Positions 11,344 through 23,724 of a stretch of 64,000 nucleotides of DNA are shown piece after piece. The notes under the pieces were generated by a model, which was not told the origin of the DNA, searched no databases, and saw nothing but the letters and a program-made list of their open reading frames with translations. The stretch lies in assembly GCA_032988165.1 (NCBI GenBank), contig JANTQF010000083.1, forward strand, positions 1 through 64,000, given 5' to 3'. Origin of the DNA: Emmonsiellopsis sp. PD_33 (Eukaryota; Ascomycota; Eurotiomycetes; Onygenales; Ajellomycetaceae). Within the stretch, counting starts at the first letter, position 1, and every line of letters starts with the position of its first letter. The translations under genes were made by a program, and so were the position numbers.

Positions 11344-12378
11344 TCAACGTTTCACCCCCGCCCTACTCTTCGCCTTCGGCCGCCCATTCCGTCCTTTACC
11401 ACTAGCCTTCTTCACCTCCACTGCCGCCGCAGCTACCTCAGCTTCGGCCTCAGACATTCCCGCCCATATAGCCTTAATCCGCTTCACTGCACCCCACACC
11501 CTCTCTCGCGCCTCTTCCCTATCCATCCCACCATCCAGCAATGCCTCGTATTCCGTATGGACGTGCCTAATGTGTGCCTCCACGGCCAATTTGACCTTGA
11601 TCTCCTCGTCTTCGAATTTCCCGCTCCTACCCACCCGTCGCGAGCCTTTTAAAAACGCATGGCCCAGCACAGTGTCCACGGTGGCAGTCGGCATTTTAGG
11701 GAATTGGGTGCGCAAAAGTGCACGGGCTTTCGATGTGTCGCGTGCATCCTTTTGCTCGACGGCGAGAGTTCGCGCATCTTGTGTCGCCACTGCAGATAAG
11801 GCTACGGCGGTGTGGATATCTGCAGCGATGTAGAGGCCAAGGGTGCGCTGGGCTTTGGGGTTCTAATTGGTAAGGTGAAGGTTAGCGGGGATTATCATTG
11901 CGTAGGTGATTTATGGGCTAATTTACTTACGTAGACAGTGTAGACTGTTTTCTTTGCCTCGTGCGAACGGGTCCGGCAGTTGCGGGTTACGTAGACGTCA
12001 CCTTTCGGGACGAAGATGTATCCTGCCGGCGGTCCCTCGGCTTCAGTGCGGATCTAGATGTGCGATTAGATTAGGTGAAGCTCTAGCTCTAGTCGTTCCC
12101 GAGTTGCGAGAGATGCTGAGCCTGCTTACCGCTTCTAATGAAGCATCCCCAAACTTCTCCAAAACCGCATCCTGTTGTTGCAGAGCCCTTCGGAGGTCTC
12201 TGGGTAGCTTGCGTCTTTTGGATGCGGCAGTGGGCGATTCTCCAGCCGATGGTTTTGAGACGCGCTCCTGGGTTGATCCCTTTCTTCCTGTGGTTTTGGA
12301 GGTATTTTTCTTTCCGGGTTTGCGTCTCCTATCTCCCCGGGGGGGCCGCTTTCCCTTGTCCGGAGGCGTTGCGGCCAT
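11344..12378 (-). CDS. DUF2293 domain protein
   Basis: Three exons, 12130-12378, 11931-12053 and 11344-11862, with introns of 76 and 68 nt, give 296 residues. Spliced exon 2 supplies GYIFVPKGDVYVTRNCRTRSHE, which runs into NPKAQRTLGLYIAADI in exon 3. The DUF2293 core (FPKMPTATVDTVLGHAF, KGSRRVGR, VEAHIRHVHTEYEALL) follows. The function of the family is unknown. Very basic N- and C-termini (KGKRPPRGDRRRKPGKK; KGRNGRPKAKSRAGVKR) suggest a nuclear or nucleic-acid-binding protein, which is my inference. An upstream TTG keeps the frame open, but the first ATG is at 12378. Confidence 0.85.
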
Positions 12379-13229
12379 CGCAAAGGTTGTCAAATGGGTG
12401 GTTACAACTTACAAAGAAGAGAGGGGAAGAATGGACCAATTGGTGAATTCACGTCATGATATTCGTCCGTGAGGTAGTGGATGGCCCACCATATATCCCA
12501 TTTGACCCAAAAGAATGACGACAACTCCGTCCAGGTTTGTTGGTCTGTTGGTTGCCATGTCAAGATCTCAGGGCGGGGAGTTCCATAGCCGCGGCGCTAA
12601 GCGGCTAATTCGTGAAGCGCTTAACCACGCGTTTAACTCCTCCGGCCTGGATACTAGTTGCTTCCATCAACCTCCATCTTTGGGCTGGAAACAGTTCCCT
12701 CCATCATGCTGGCCCCATATCAGTCAATTAGAGCCCCCATGAAAAAACAAACATTGTCCAAATCAGCTTCCATACCTATCCAACGAAAGACTGTTGTTAT
12801 CTTCACAGCCCGGACTTCCAAACCCCAATCTTGGGCAATTGAAGCCCCGGTGAAATCTAGGATCATCATGCATTGGATCGGCGCTATGCTACCATTGCCC
12901 CCCATGCCCCCATGCCTACCTACCTCCATATAGGGGAGATAGTGATGATATATGTTTCCCTTATAGTCACTGTGCCATCCGGTGATGGATGGTAGCCTTG
13001 GGATGTGCGCAATGATCTACCATTCGAAATGCTGTCGGTGCTGGATCTGTGTGGCGGCTGGCACATTGGCTAGCGGAAAGGCTGCGCCTGTTCATATTTA
13101 TTAAGCTCCTTCTCTCAATTTGAATATATCCCTTTCGAACGAATGCACATATTGCTCACAACCAAGTATCATCAATTAGTACCTAATTAGTACCTACACT
13201 ACTCCTGTGGAACTAAGGATCAGGAATTG
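12379..13229. other. Intergenic, DUF2293 promoter side
   Basis: No gene is seen. TTAATTAGTACCTAATTAGTACC-like tandem copies (about 13170-13195) and TATTTATTAAG lie in the right half. A plus frame at 12658-12933 has no family character. Confidence 0.35.
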
Positions 13230-14055
13230 CAGAACCACCATTCCATTCCTCGGTTTACTTTTTGCTGCTTCGACCCGCCCACCGACCGCCGCGAGCGTCA
13301 GCTGCACTGGATGGAGGCAGGATGGAAAAATGAGGAGATGTGATGGTTAACAAAATCAACCTTGAATCTGCCAACATGTGGCAACGCCCGGTTTCGTATG
13401 AGTTTTCCCTGGTTAATATGTACCGTGACCGCGATATCGAGAATCAGCACGACATAGAGGCCAAATTATCCAGGCTAGAATCCACAGCTAGTGAGATCAT
13501 AGCAAGAGCCGTTAAAATCTTTGAAAGTGAGGAGAGCAACGAGCCCAAGCTTACTCGGTCGGAACGAGACACCCTTCGGGAATATTTGTCCTTGGTAAAG
13601 AATCGGAATACAATTTCTTTCACACGATACAACCACGATCGCTTTGAGGCTTACGACTGTGACGACGAAGCCCATATGGAACAATACATACATGCGGGAA
13701 AAAAAGTTCACCTCTCCGAGAGACGGTTGGTTTGCCAACCTAGGACGTTTTCTTGGTCTGCAGATGGATGACAGATATCTAGAAAGGAAAGGTCTTTAAT
13801 GGGGTGTACACTCTTGATACCGCCATGTTTTCCCTACACATCCAATACAGCTACATGGCATTTTGTAAGCCCGACTCTGACGATCAAGAGTTTCTGCTTA
13901 CTGGAAATGTGTATGACAGCTTTGGTGGACCAGCAAGCCAAGATGGAGATAAGAATGCTCCGGGAAGCGCTCTTCATGGAGCTTTCCATCCAACGCGTGT
14001 GGCTGTATATCAAAATATACAAAAACCTGAACAAGTCCGACATGCCACATTTTAA
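13230..14055 (+). pseudogene. Decayed DUF4238 gene
   Basis: Three consecutive pieces of one DUF4238-type protein lie in three different frames. Piece one is near 13230-13335 and starts QNHHSIPRF, the family's N-terminal motif. Piece two is 13340-13771 (VNKINLESANMW, VNMYRDRD, LSRLESTASEIIARA, LTRSERDTLREYLSLVKNR). Piece three is about 13767-14055 (DTAMFSLHIQYSYMAFCKP, EEFLLTG-like EFLLTGNVYDSFGG). A stop and frameshift separate pieces one and two near 13321-13331, and another separates two and three near 13771-13800. No GT-AG intron repairs either break. Family function is unknown. I call it a pseudogene, although undetected introns or sequencing errors could be involved. Confidence 0.7.
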
Positions 14056-16662
14056 GGGCACAGTCAGCTAGCTTGATCTACAGGGGCAGATGGACAAACT
14101 TGAATTGCAGGGCAAGGAGAATGAAATTGCAGGTGGTATGTATGCACTTTTACCCAGGTATGCAGTGGACTGGTAGTAGCCATTGGTAGATGGTGATAAT
14201 GATGAGATCCGGGGGTCCTGCAGTTACCAGATCAAAAGCATACGGAAATTGGCATTGGGATGATGTTCTGCCGTTCTTCTAGATCTATTTTCAAAGATGG
14301 CCGCAGTGGAGCCGGGCTACTATTATGGCGAGATATCTATGCTAATCTCCTCTCCCAGCTATTGCATCAAACTCATTAGTACAGTACTTGCTTGCCCAGG
14401 TGCCAGGCCCAAATCCAAGGTAGGCCCAAACCCGCCTAGCGCGGTTCAATCGGCAGTTTGTGATTGGTGTCGATCCCTTTAGCGTGGCTGCTAGCGCGTT
14501 GTCTGCTGAGTAAGCGCGGCTCGTTGAATCTCGAAAATCATCATTCATCAACCGTGGAGGGAATGTTTGCTTGGAGACAATGGGGTTGAGAGGGAGATGC
14601 TGGCAGCTGGTTGGTCAGGCGCAATACCGTTCTTGTCGTGGTTGGGAGATATATGTAGCAGGCATAGTAGTATGGCGGCTCATGTCTGGCCTGGCGTCTA
14701 AGAGTGGGAAGGAATACAGAAAGAGCAAGACAACCCCATCTGCTTCTCAACAATGATCATCTGCAATACAGAAACAGTGTTCTGGGGATGCTGTGGAGAC
14801 AAGCTGGGGATTGCGCGTGGCGGACAGGGTGTTGAAAAGGGGGCGGGGGAGCTTTGGTAAACAGGTCGCTATCCCTGTGATACTGGGAGGCGAGGAGTGA
14901 AGTGGACAGGGGGGTGTAACACCAGGTTCAAGTTAGCTGAGGCGAGGTGGGAGGGGCTGTAATGTTATATATTTACATGGTTAAAGTGTGTATGTTTTTG
15001 GTTGTTTATCCTACCTGCAGTGGAATATGTTTAATCGTCGACAGCACAAACTAGAGTTCAATTGAGATGGGATGGATGAGGAAATAATAAAACAAAAAGA
15101 CGGATCTTCATCTGAACGACCGTTCCAGCTTCCTGTAGATGAGATCACCAACAAGTAGTTAAATAGCTCAAGATTTATCCGGGGATGCGATGGATGCTGC
15201 ACCCCGTATTCCATCCCATTCCGCCTGTCAGATAGGAGCCGGCTTGAACTCGATTGGCTATCCACGGCCATGGCTGGACGGCGGAAGATTGCGACATACA
15301 TCGTTACATCTTTATGTCGGCGGCTAGGGATTAGCCGGGAGGCAAATAAGCAAATAAGAATCAGTTATCCGTAGCTAGCTAGTCAGTCAAAGAAAAGAAA
15401 AGAAAACGCAGGCCGGGCTGGCCTGGCCATCACATCACAGCGTCATCCTCCCCACTGACGACGGAGTAGCCGAGTCTGCGAGGAAACAGGGAACCCGAGT
15501 CTGCCCTATGGATGGATGGGAATTGCAGGACGTAACTCTGAGAGAGATAATAGTTGATATCAGAGAAATGGCTGCATGACCGCCATCAAACAGCAATCAA
15601 TCAATCAATATGCCCTCCATCTCGATCCAAATCCCCATTCCAATCTGCTCCCACAGACAGACGGCCTTCCCTGCAGCCATCCATGCAGCCGGCGGGCTTG
15701 AAACGGAAATCTCATTAAAGACCACAGTGCCACCACCTCGCTTGGCTCAGGTTGGAACTTGGCTGGGATTTGGGCCGTGGGCCAATTGCTGGCTGCGGTG
15801 CCTGGGCGGATCCATGGACGGGGGGTTTTGTGCCTGGACAGTGGACATGGAAGAGAGGACGGAGTTCGGGCTGGTTTTTTGTAGTATGAATAACTCGCAG
15901 GATGGAGGGAGACCTGGAGGCTGTTCCTGGCCATTCCTCCACGCCGAGTGCAAGCAGGGTTGAATCCAGATGTGTTCTGTTCGCAGCGTGATCTTTGTCC
16001 GTATTTAGCTATTTCGCTATGTATCTTTGTTGGAGAAAAATCCTTCCGGCCCAACGGCGGCAAACCAATGGGAGGTTGGAGGGCGGGTGGAGAGCTACCA
16101 GACAGCGCGAGATGAGAGCTTGGGAGGGTTTAAAATCAAAACGGAAATGAAAAAACAAAAGACGCAGACCAAAAGGGAAAAACCCAAATAGAGGAGAAGA
16201 AGTAGTTTTTGTTCTTTTGTCCCTGTTATTTATGGGATGTTGTGCTGCCTTCCTGATCCAGCCAGAGCCGCAGCCTGAGCCTCATCTCAACCTCAACCTC
16301 AACTTCGACTTTTTCTCCCACACACACACACACACACTCTCTCTCTCTCTCTCAAACACCCACACTCCACACCTCCAATTGACTTTCCACCTCTTGTGCT
16401 GCTCGCCTCTGCTGCCTTGGCCATGCACTGACCTGCCCTGCTGCTGCCTCCACGCCCAGCAGGCTATTCGCTGCTAGACTGCTGCTAGCATCCCCGGCGT
16501 AGCTGAACCTGACTCCGGCTCCCCTGACTGCCCAGCCTTATTTAATTCTGTCTCCCCAGCGGCTACTGTCTCGTCTCGTGTCTGTCGAGTCTGCTCTGCT
16601 CTGCTCTGCTTCTGTTGTTGGCTGGGTGGCTCAACTCCCATGTGCGCTGCCCTCTCGCTGAT
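14056..16662. other. Long non-coding region before the PHD-finger gene
   Basis: This 2.6-kb stretch has only short frames without family character. Features are pyrimidine-rich tracts toward the right end, a CA/CT microsatellite at 16319-16352, and AAAGAAAAGAAAAG near 15390. It probably holds the long promoter and leader of the PHD-finger gene. Confidence 0.45.
16319..16352. repeat. CA/CT compound microsatellite
   Basis: About nine CA units run directly into about eight CT units, within a pyrimidine-rich stretch that continues to about 16650 ahead of the PHD-finger gene. Confidence 0.9.
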
Positions 16663-19206
16663 ATGAGTTGGGACCGCCCAATCCACAGGTTGGTCTTCCT
16701 CTCCGTCTAGATACCACCCAGATCTTTACATCTATCTATATATATCACTGGAGATGGGCTCTCACTCCGCGTTTGGAGGGAAGGGGAAAAAAAACTCAAG
16801 AGAGAGAAAGAGTTATCTGGCCAACTTAACTTTTCCAGGCCCACAAATTGCATTAACTAGACTCCCCAGACATTTATTTAACTGACGTCGGGCATGTCTG
16901 CAGTTTCAGCTACTCCAATGGCGAGCCCCAAACCCCAAAGAGAACACCAACCGCCGCCGGCTTTGGCGAGTCTGCCGCAGACTTTTCCAGCTTCTACGAC
17001 CCCCGAGTCACCTGGAACACGGCCGATCCCTATGCCTCCAGCCCCGAATTCCTCAAAACCCCCCAGCGATTCATCGGCCTCTCCACCCCCTCCAACCAGC
17101 GCTATCTGCATGGCTTAGCTGACCGAGATCCCACCCTCGATTCCTCTGCCTTTGGCCACGCCCTCTCCCCACAACTAGAACGTTCTTCCATTTCTGGCAC
17201 CGTACGAGGCAAAAACACTGGTAGCACAAAGAAGACTCGGACTGCGCAGAGAACTGGCCACGGGAATGATGAGAAGGATACAATTGACTCTGCGAAACGC
17301 TCAGCAGCTTCCATGCAGACCCCACCACCCACCAGCACCGCCAGGAGGAAGATGCAGGACCGGAATAATCTCTTGACTGCCAGGCAGGACGCCGCCAACG
17401 CGATGGACCCCCCTGATTCCAGCCATCTGGAGACCCCCAGCCGTGTTGTTGGCATCTCTGCCAATCTGTTTGATAACCAGGATTCGCCCAATCTCTTCCA
17501 CGTCGGAGGTTCTTCTACAGAATCGCCCCTTTTCCAGCAGAACAGACTGTTCTGGGACAGCGGCCCTCAGTTCACAGCTAACCCGTTAGAAATGCCCGAG
17601 ACCTTTGGAGATCCATTCGGCCCCATTTCGTCGTCTGCCTTTGACTCGTTCGATCCGCCAAACGATACCCTGCAAGTACCCCAGTTTCAAATGATGCATG
17701 AGTCTGCAGGTTTGAATCAATTTTCCGGCGGCCGTTCGTACAACTCAGCCTCTACCATCTATCCTACCTCCTTCTCTACCTCTCCCCGCCTCCCGACAGT
17801 CCGCGACGAAGACCCCAAGATGTTCCTGAGTTCTCCCGCCCGGCGATTCGGTTTTTCAGAGCCAGTACTTCCCCCTGAACCAGCCCGAACTGAGACCCGC
17901 CAGCCGTATCACCACCAAACGGAGGAGTCGAAACGGGAAAAGAAGCTGAAGGAGTTAAAACGGGCCCAAAGCCTGGCTCGACGGAAGGCTGAGATGGCGG
18001 ATGAAGCTGTTGACGCTCTACGCCAGTCACGAGCTACAAATCTTTCTAGACGAAGTTCGACACACTCTTCTCTCCCTCACAGTCGGCAGACGAGCCAGAA
18101 TTCATTCTCTAGCATTGGCCCGTCGGCCAGTGGTGTACGAAAGACCCCCGCCAAGGGCCGCATGTCACCCGTTAAAACCCAAGCACCTCCATTTCCTCGT
18201 CCTAGTTCGGCTACGCTGCCAGTCGAGTCTGTGGTTCTGAAAATCGGAAAAGATGGGAGAGCAAAAACAGAAACTAAAGTTGTAGCCCAGTCACCTAGCT
18301 TTGGACGTGCCCCTGGAATGGACCTTGACGAGTCCTCCACGGAAAGCGAATCTGAGTCTTCAGACGAATCCGACTTTCATATTACACACAGCTTTACCCC
18401 TTCCTTCAACGTGCCCGAATCCACTCCACGTAGACCTAGTATTGCTCGAGCCCATTCTACCTCCCGACCTCACTCTAAAAGCTCTTCTTATTCATCTGCA
18501 GCAGCCTCCTCGCATTCAGGCCGCCAATCCCCCTGGGCAAGCTCGTCCCGCGGTAGCGGCAGAGTTCCACAATTCGCTGCCCAGCAAGACAATTGGATGT
18601 CTCGACGTCATTCTACCAACCCTCTTGCTAGCCACTCGCGGGGCCAGTCCACCACTGATTCGGAGATGACCCAAGAGGACGACGATGCGGGAGATGCCCA
18701 GCATGCACTAAAGCAAGTGATAAAGGGCAGGAGTCGACAGGCCAGACAAGGCATTCCTAATTTCAATCAAAGAGGGCGCCCCTCGCAGTCACTGGCTACT
18801 CTAACATCGTCTCCCCCAATGTATGGCCGTCGTGGTGACATCAGCTCACCTACCACAATGACTGATCCTGATTTTGCTACTCCAACTACCGAGCGCCAAA
18901 GCAATCCCAGTAATTCGACCAGATGTGTTTGTAATTCCAATGACAACGGCGGGCATCTAATGATTCAGTGGTATGTACAGCCAGTCACCCACGCTATCTT
19001 ATCCCTATGCTAATGAAACCAGTGAATCCTGCACCCATTGGCTACATACTAAATGTGTCGGCCTCGATCGGCAGAGTTTGCCGCCCGTGTATATCTGTGG
19101 ATATTGCATGCGCACGCCCGCGAGAGGAGGCCGCATCCGCGAACCGCTACTCCCGGGCCATATTCCGACTTCGCCTCTGGCACATAAATCCTATCGATTC
19201 AGATAG
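16663..19206 (+). CDS. PHD-finger protein, probable chromatin regulator
   Basis: Proposed exons 16663-16688, 16904-18970 and 19023-19206 give 758 residues. The third exon is required: the CVC of exon 2 (near residue 682) pairs with MIQ-CESC made at the splice, then HWLHTKC and ICGYC, completing a C4HC3 PHD zinc finger at about 681-733. PHD fingers read histone tails. The remaining 680 residues are Ser/Pro-rich and disordered-looking, with conserved-looking blocks FSYSNGEPQTPKRTPTAAGF and FIGLSTPSNQRYLHGL, and a charged helix (REKKLKELKRAQSLARRKAEMAD) near the middle. The tiny first exon (MSWDRPIHS) and its 215-nt intron are inferred from phase and rest on weaker evidence than the later exons. 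The protein ends soon after the finger. Confidence 0.8.
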
Positions 19207-19328
19207 CCTTGTACTATCTCGACGACATTGGTTTAATCCATCTCACATCCGCCTTTAGTCTCCTTATCGACTACGGCCACGCCGCACCACAAGCGAATTG
19301 TGTTATTTCCTTCCGTTCCATGTGTTTT

Positions 19329-19354
19329 CATACCCATACCCATACCCATACCCC
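19329..19354. repeat. CCCATA tandem repeat
   Basis: About four copies of the hexamer CCCATA lie in the 3' flank of the PHD-finger gene. Confidence 0.85.
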
Positions 19355-19571
19355 AGCATACCCCTTTCCTAGATACACATTCTGAAGGCCACCAACCAAT
19401 TTCCTATTTCCTTGATTCCTTTCTCCGTGCACATATATCCATACATATTTTCATTGGGGACTTTTTCCCTTTCCAACCTCACGGTGCCCCCCCACTTAAA
19501 CCCCTTTTACTTATGACATGTACGTTTAGTTTGATGAAGCTGTCAGATTGCGATTGAGTGTTGTTCGAGTG

Positions 19572-19615
19572 ATGGATAGGATAGATGGGATAGGATAGGA
19601 TAGGACAGGATAGGG
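19572..19615. repeat. Imperfect GGATA tandem repeat
   Basis: Imperfect copies of ATAGG/GGATA run for about 44 bases between the convergent PHD-finger and YSH1 genes. Confidence 0.8.
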
Positions 19616-19878
19616 AGGAACCAGATACACCAAACCAAACCGCCCGCCGTGGGTTACGCATGTATCCTGTCAGCACATTAGCTGGTGTTACATACATGCA
19701 TACATACGATAAATCCAATAAGAGACAAGTGATATGATATCTTAATTTCTTCCTGTAGACACCAAAGTAGCTATAGCAGTAGTATAATAGTAATAGCATG
19801 ACAATCTCACTGAATCCCATCCATCCATCCATCCAGCATATATAACAACAAATCAAACCAACCCACGCCCTTACCTAC

Positions 19879-22800
19879 CTACCTCCCAACAACCACCTCC
19901 CTCCCCTTCCCCTTCCCATCACCACCACCACCACCACTCCAGCTACTACCACTACTACCACCCCCCCAGAACCCCCCCACCGTCTCCACCGCCCTCTCAA
20001 CAACAACCCGCACCCGATCCCTCAACACTCCATACGCACACTCCACCTCCAGCGTCTCCAACCACACGCGCGCCACCCACTTGTCCACGCGGATCTCTAG
20101 CCCCGGTACGGGGATGCCCAGCGCATGCAGCCGGGTGAGTTCTGCGTGTTCGAGCTCGGTGAGGTCTTCGGGGGTTAGGGAGTCGGGGTCTTTGTCTTGT
20201 TCGGTCTTGGGGTTTGTGTTTGTGTCAGTGGGAGTGTCGGTGGGATTTGTGGTTGTGGTTGTGGTTGTGGCGGCGAAGGAGGTTGTGGGCAGCTTTGGGC
20301 GCGCGATGGGCGTGATGGTGTCGCCGAATTGGGCTTCAAGGAGCATGCAGAGGCGCGCGAAGCGCTCGGTCATGTCCGGGTTTGCGTGGGGGTTTCTGGT
20401 ATGCGTGTGGGTGTGCGTGTGGGTGTGGGTTTTGGTTGAGCCTGTGTTATGGATACATGGTTAGAAGCGGTTGGGTTTGGTAATTGCAGATGGGTATAGG
20501 TGTGGGTATGGGGAACGCACGCTTCACAGAGGCAGGGCTACTCTCTACAGTCAACAGGACGGCTATGACTGCGTCCGCGATCCCGTCGTTCATCATGTTG
20601 CCCTCCCACTCGACCTCGACCTCGCGCGTGCGCGCTGTGTAGCGGATTGTCACGCAGCCCATGACGAGATACGCAAGCGACGAGTCGCGCGGGAGTTCCT
20701 CGTCGGCTGCCTCTTCTTTTTCTTCCTGTTCCGCATCTTTTTTCGCGAGGGATTTCTCGCCGTCGCCGTCGCTTGCGGTCGTCCCGTTGGTATGTTCCAG
20801 CTCGTCGGCCTTGGTGGGTGATATCTCTTCAATCGCGCCAAACGTCCCCTCCAGCGCCCATCGGATGAGATCAATGCTAGCCGTGCTGAGCGTGATGTGC
20901 TGCTTGCACGTAATAGTCGTGGTGGCCAGCCCGGCATACTCCCTGAGATCCTCCGGCGCCATCAGCGAGAGCTTGAACCCGTTCTGCACGAGCACGCCGT
21001 TCATTAGCCGTGACTCACTCTGGTCCCCTGGTGGCGCTATCTCCGCCAACCGTCCGACGACCTTGGCCACTTTGTCGACTTGAAATGGGATACGGACTTC
21101 TTCGCAATTAGCCGGGGTGTAGATTTTGACTTTGACGGTTTTGTCGGCGTTGAGGCTGAGGAGTTTGGACTTTAGACGCATCATTTGGTGCTTCTCGCCG
21201 TGCACGAGGATCTAATACATGTGTGGGTCAGAAAGGGGCTTGGAGGAATGTGTTAAGGCGGACTTACTACGACAGGTGCAGCGACCTCCTCGATGAACTC
21301 GCGATTCTCAACACCGTCCACATGCGCTGCGAAGCTGATTTCGTCCACTGTGCATCTTCTGGGGATCATCACTTTTTGCTCTTCGTCGCCATTTGCCATC
21401 CGTCCTCTACCAGGACCGATGGCATTCCTCCCACTCATCACGGCGGGTATCTGCTCTGGCTCGTTCAGGATTTGCTTGCCCATGGTCCCCTCAACAGAGT
21501 AACCGGTCATGACAACACCATTCCGCTCATTTGGCGCCCACCGCTCGAGCAGTTCTCTGCTGGTGCCCGTCTGGAGCATACCAGGAGATGCAAGCATGAC
21601 GCATCCACCGACATCGTCGAAGCGCTCGATATTACGTACGCTGCGCACGTAGCGGAAGTCCCAGGGCCCAGCACTCACGCTCTTATCCCCGGCAGCTTCT
21701 GCCTCGGCCATGCGCTGTCGGAACAGACGCTTTATGTTGTCGTTCATGGCCCCGATGTACGTTTGGTAAACAACCATACATCTCCGGGCAATATTTCCAA
21801 TGTAGTAAATTGGGATTTTCTGGAGTTCTGGATGGCGACTCCAGAATTCATCCAGAATCAGCAGGAGTTCCTGCGCTCGTCCTAGTGCAAATACGGGCAT
21901 AAGGACGCGGCCACCTCGATTCAGGACACCGGTAATGGATTTCATGAGGGCTGCCTCGCGCTCCAGTCGGGGTGGGTTTGAAGAGATGCCAAATGTGGAT
22001 TCGGTGATGAGCACGTCGATTTTGATCCCCTTTGGCACCTCAGCGGATATAAGATGCCGGTCTTCTTCTCGGGAGTAATCCCCCGTAAACAGAATGTTGA
22101 GCCCAGCAATGGATATGAGAAACATTGCTGCACCGAGCACATGGCCAGCAGGGAATGGGGTAATGCGGATGCTGTTGATGGTATGGGTGGTGTTGAAGTC
22201 GATGGCCTCGATCAGCGGGAGGGTGGACAGATGGTCTTGTTCGGTATACAACGTCGTCCGCTGGTCGGAAGAGGAGGATGTGTTGCTGACTCGTACGTTG
22301 TCCTGGATCAACCATTTATAGATGGCTTTGGTGGCGTGCGTCATGAAAACGCGGCCCTTGAAATTGGTCTTGCTGAGGACGTACGGTAGACTAGATGAGT
22401 GGTCCAAGTGGAAACTAGTAGCATCAAACACGAGATTAGCTAGGTGTTCGACGGAGTGTATATATGGTAGATACGTAGACTATAGCAGGGCGGAGGGCGC
22501 ATTTTGTTGGTGGAATACATAGCATACTCGGGAACGGTGCGAAGGACAAAAAGTAGTTTCATTGGTTTTCTGATATACATATTCAAGGTAGGTGTAGTGC
22601 AAACGAATACCTCCGGAGGTGGATAGTCTTCTTTGCCAGACGCGCCAAAGTTTGAACCCGAGCAGGCAGTTCCGGCACGCAACACAGTACCGCGCCCCAC
22701 CAATCCATAATGTGATCATAGCAAAACGGGAATTTGAACAATATGAAAGAAATTCCACGTACTGGCTTATGAGGAGTATGTCGACGGTGCTAAGGTCGAA

Positions 22801-23066
22801 GTCGTCGAAGAACGGGAGGGCTGCGAAGCCTTCTTTTGCGGGATGCATTCCGGCATCGAGCTAGACAGAACATCAGTAAACTGGACGCGCGACAGCCATC
22901 ATACGGAAGCACACACCATAACCGTCTTCCCTTTGTACTGGATGATATGGCATGACCTTCCAACCTCATTTCCGCCGCCTAGACAGTAGAACAGTAGCTC
23001 GTCTGACGGGTCGACTGGCTCTTCATCTGCGGCGTGCAGAGCAGACGCCTTCCTTTTAGTAGCCAT
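19879..23066 (-). CDS. YSH1: Pre-mRNA 3'-end endonuclease Ysh1 (CPSF73)
   Basis: Five exons, 22917-23066, 22763-22860, 21268-22414, 20521-21211 and 19879-20441, give 882 residues. Ysh1 is the zinc-dependent nuclease of the cleavage and polyadenylation factor that cuts nascent mRNA. The metallo-beta-lactamase signature HFHLDH (residues 83-88) is split by a 348-nt intron between exons 2 and 3. Further marks are LFTGDYSREEDRHL, DVLITESTFG, GGRVLMPVFALGRAQELLLILDE of the beta-CASP fold, LASPGMLQTG and FAAHVDG of the RMMBL region. A His-Thr repeat (THTHTHTHTHT) follows exon 4, where homologues as I recall them carry a His-rich linker. The C-terminus is Pro/Thr/Asp-rich then Gly/Ser-rich (GGSSGSSWSGGGGGDGKGKG). 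It is divergent from TAF4. Confidence 0.94.
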
Positions 23067-23724
23067 GGTGTACTCTGAAGCTTCAGTTTAGACAACGGAC
23101 ACAGTAAAACATGTACAACAAGCCTTCGCTGCTCAAAACCCAGGAGGGGGTAGCTATCCTGTGCGCATCGAGAATGCGACAGTCCGTGGTCAAGGGGTCA
23201 TCGGGTGCAGGGCCGGAACCGAGCAGCGGTTGCAATTGCGCGGATCAGTGACAGATTGCTCTCACACCCTACGCGGCTGGGTGGCGCTCCAACGGGGTCT
23301 TTTATTGTTGTTGTTGTCGTTGAAGATTGCGATGTCGTTGGAAGAATCTTTGAGGCCAAGCTGGTTACGTCAGCAGCAGTCACGTGGCCCAGAGCTTCAT
23401 CGCCCTCGCATTTTTGAGCCGCATCGAATCTTGCCTCCATCAACATCAACTTCACCTCAACTCCACGGCCTCAAAACACCGTCAACCCGCCTCGACATCG
23501 CCCACACGCTGCCCGTCGCTGCTCACCCGTCGCCCAGGCCCTGCTCGGTTGTTGGAATGCCTGTCGCCATGATTCTGAGATGAACGCGCACTCTCATTGT
23601 CCCTTGGTTGAGCGCGTTGCTCGCTCCGTTTCCCGTTCCCGCGAGCCCATTCACCCGCGACAATAACCTTTCACCTGCCACCCCGCCCCGCCCCGCTGCC
23701 GTTTGCTGAGCTATCTCATTCACC
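23067..23724. promoter_or_regulatory. Divergent promoter between YSH1 and TAF4
   Basis: 658 bp separate the two start codons, so the two core RNA polymerase II genes probably share a bidirectional promoter. It has CT-rich stretches (23400-23700) ahead of TAF4 and a GTTGTTGTTGTTG stretch near 23310. No clear TATA box is seen. Confidence 0.6.

Larger units (their letters stand above)
19207..19878. other. Convergent 3' region with tandem repeats
   Basis: The 3' flanks of the PHD-finger gene and YSH1 meet here. It has CCCATA repeats at 19329-19354, GGATA repeats at 19572-19615 and CATC repeats near 19818-19833. No gene is seen; the minus frame at 19479-19856 reads repeat-derived sequence. Confidence 0.6.

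Noticed and set aside
22480..22848. 122-codon minus frame in YSH1
   Set aside because: It is exon 2 of YSH1 running on into the 348-nt intron; text after SQ is intronic.
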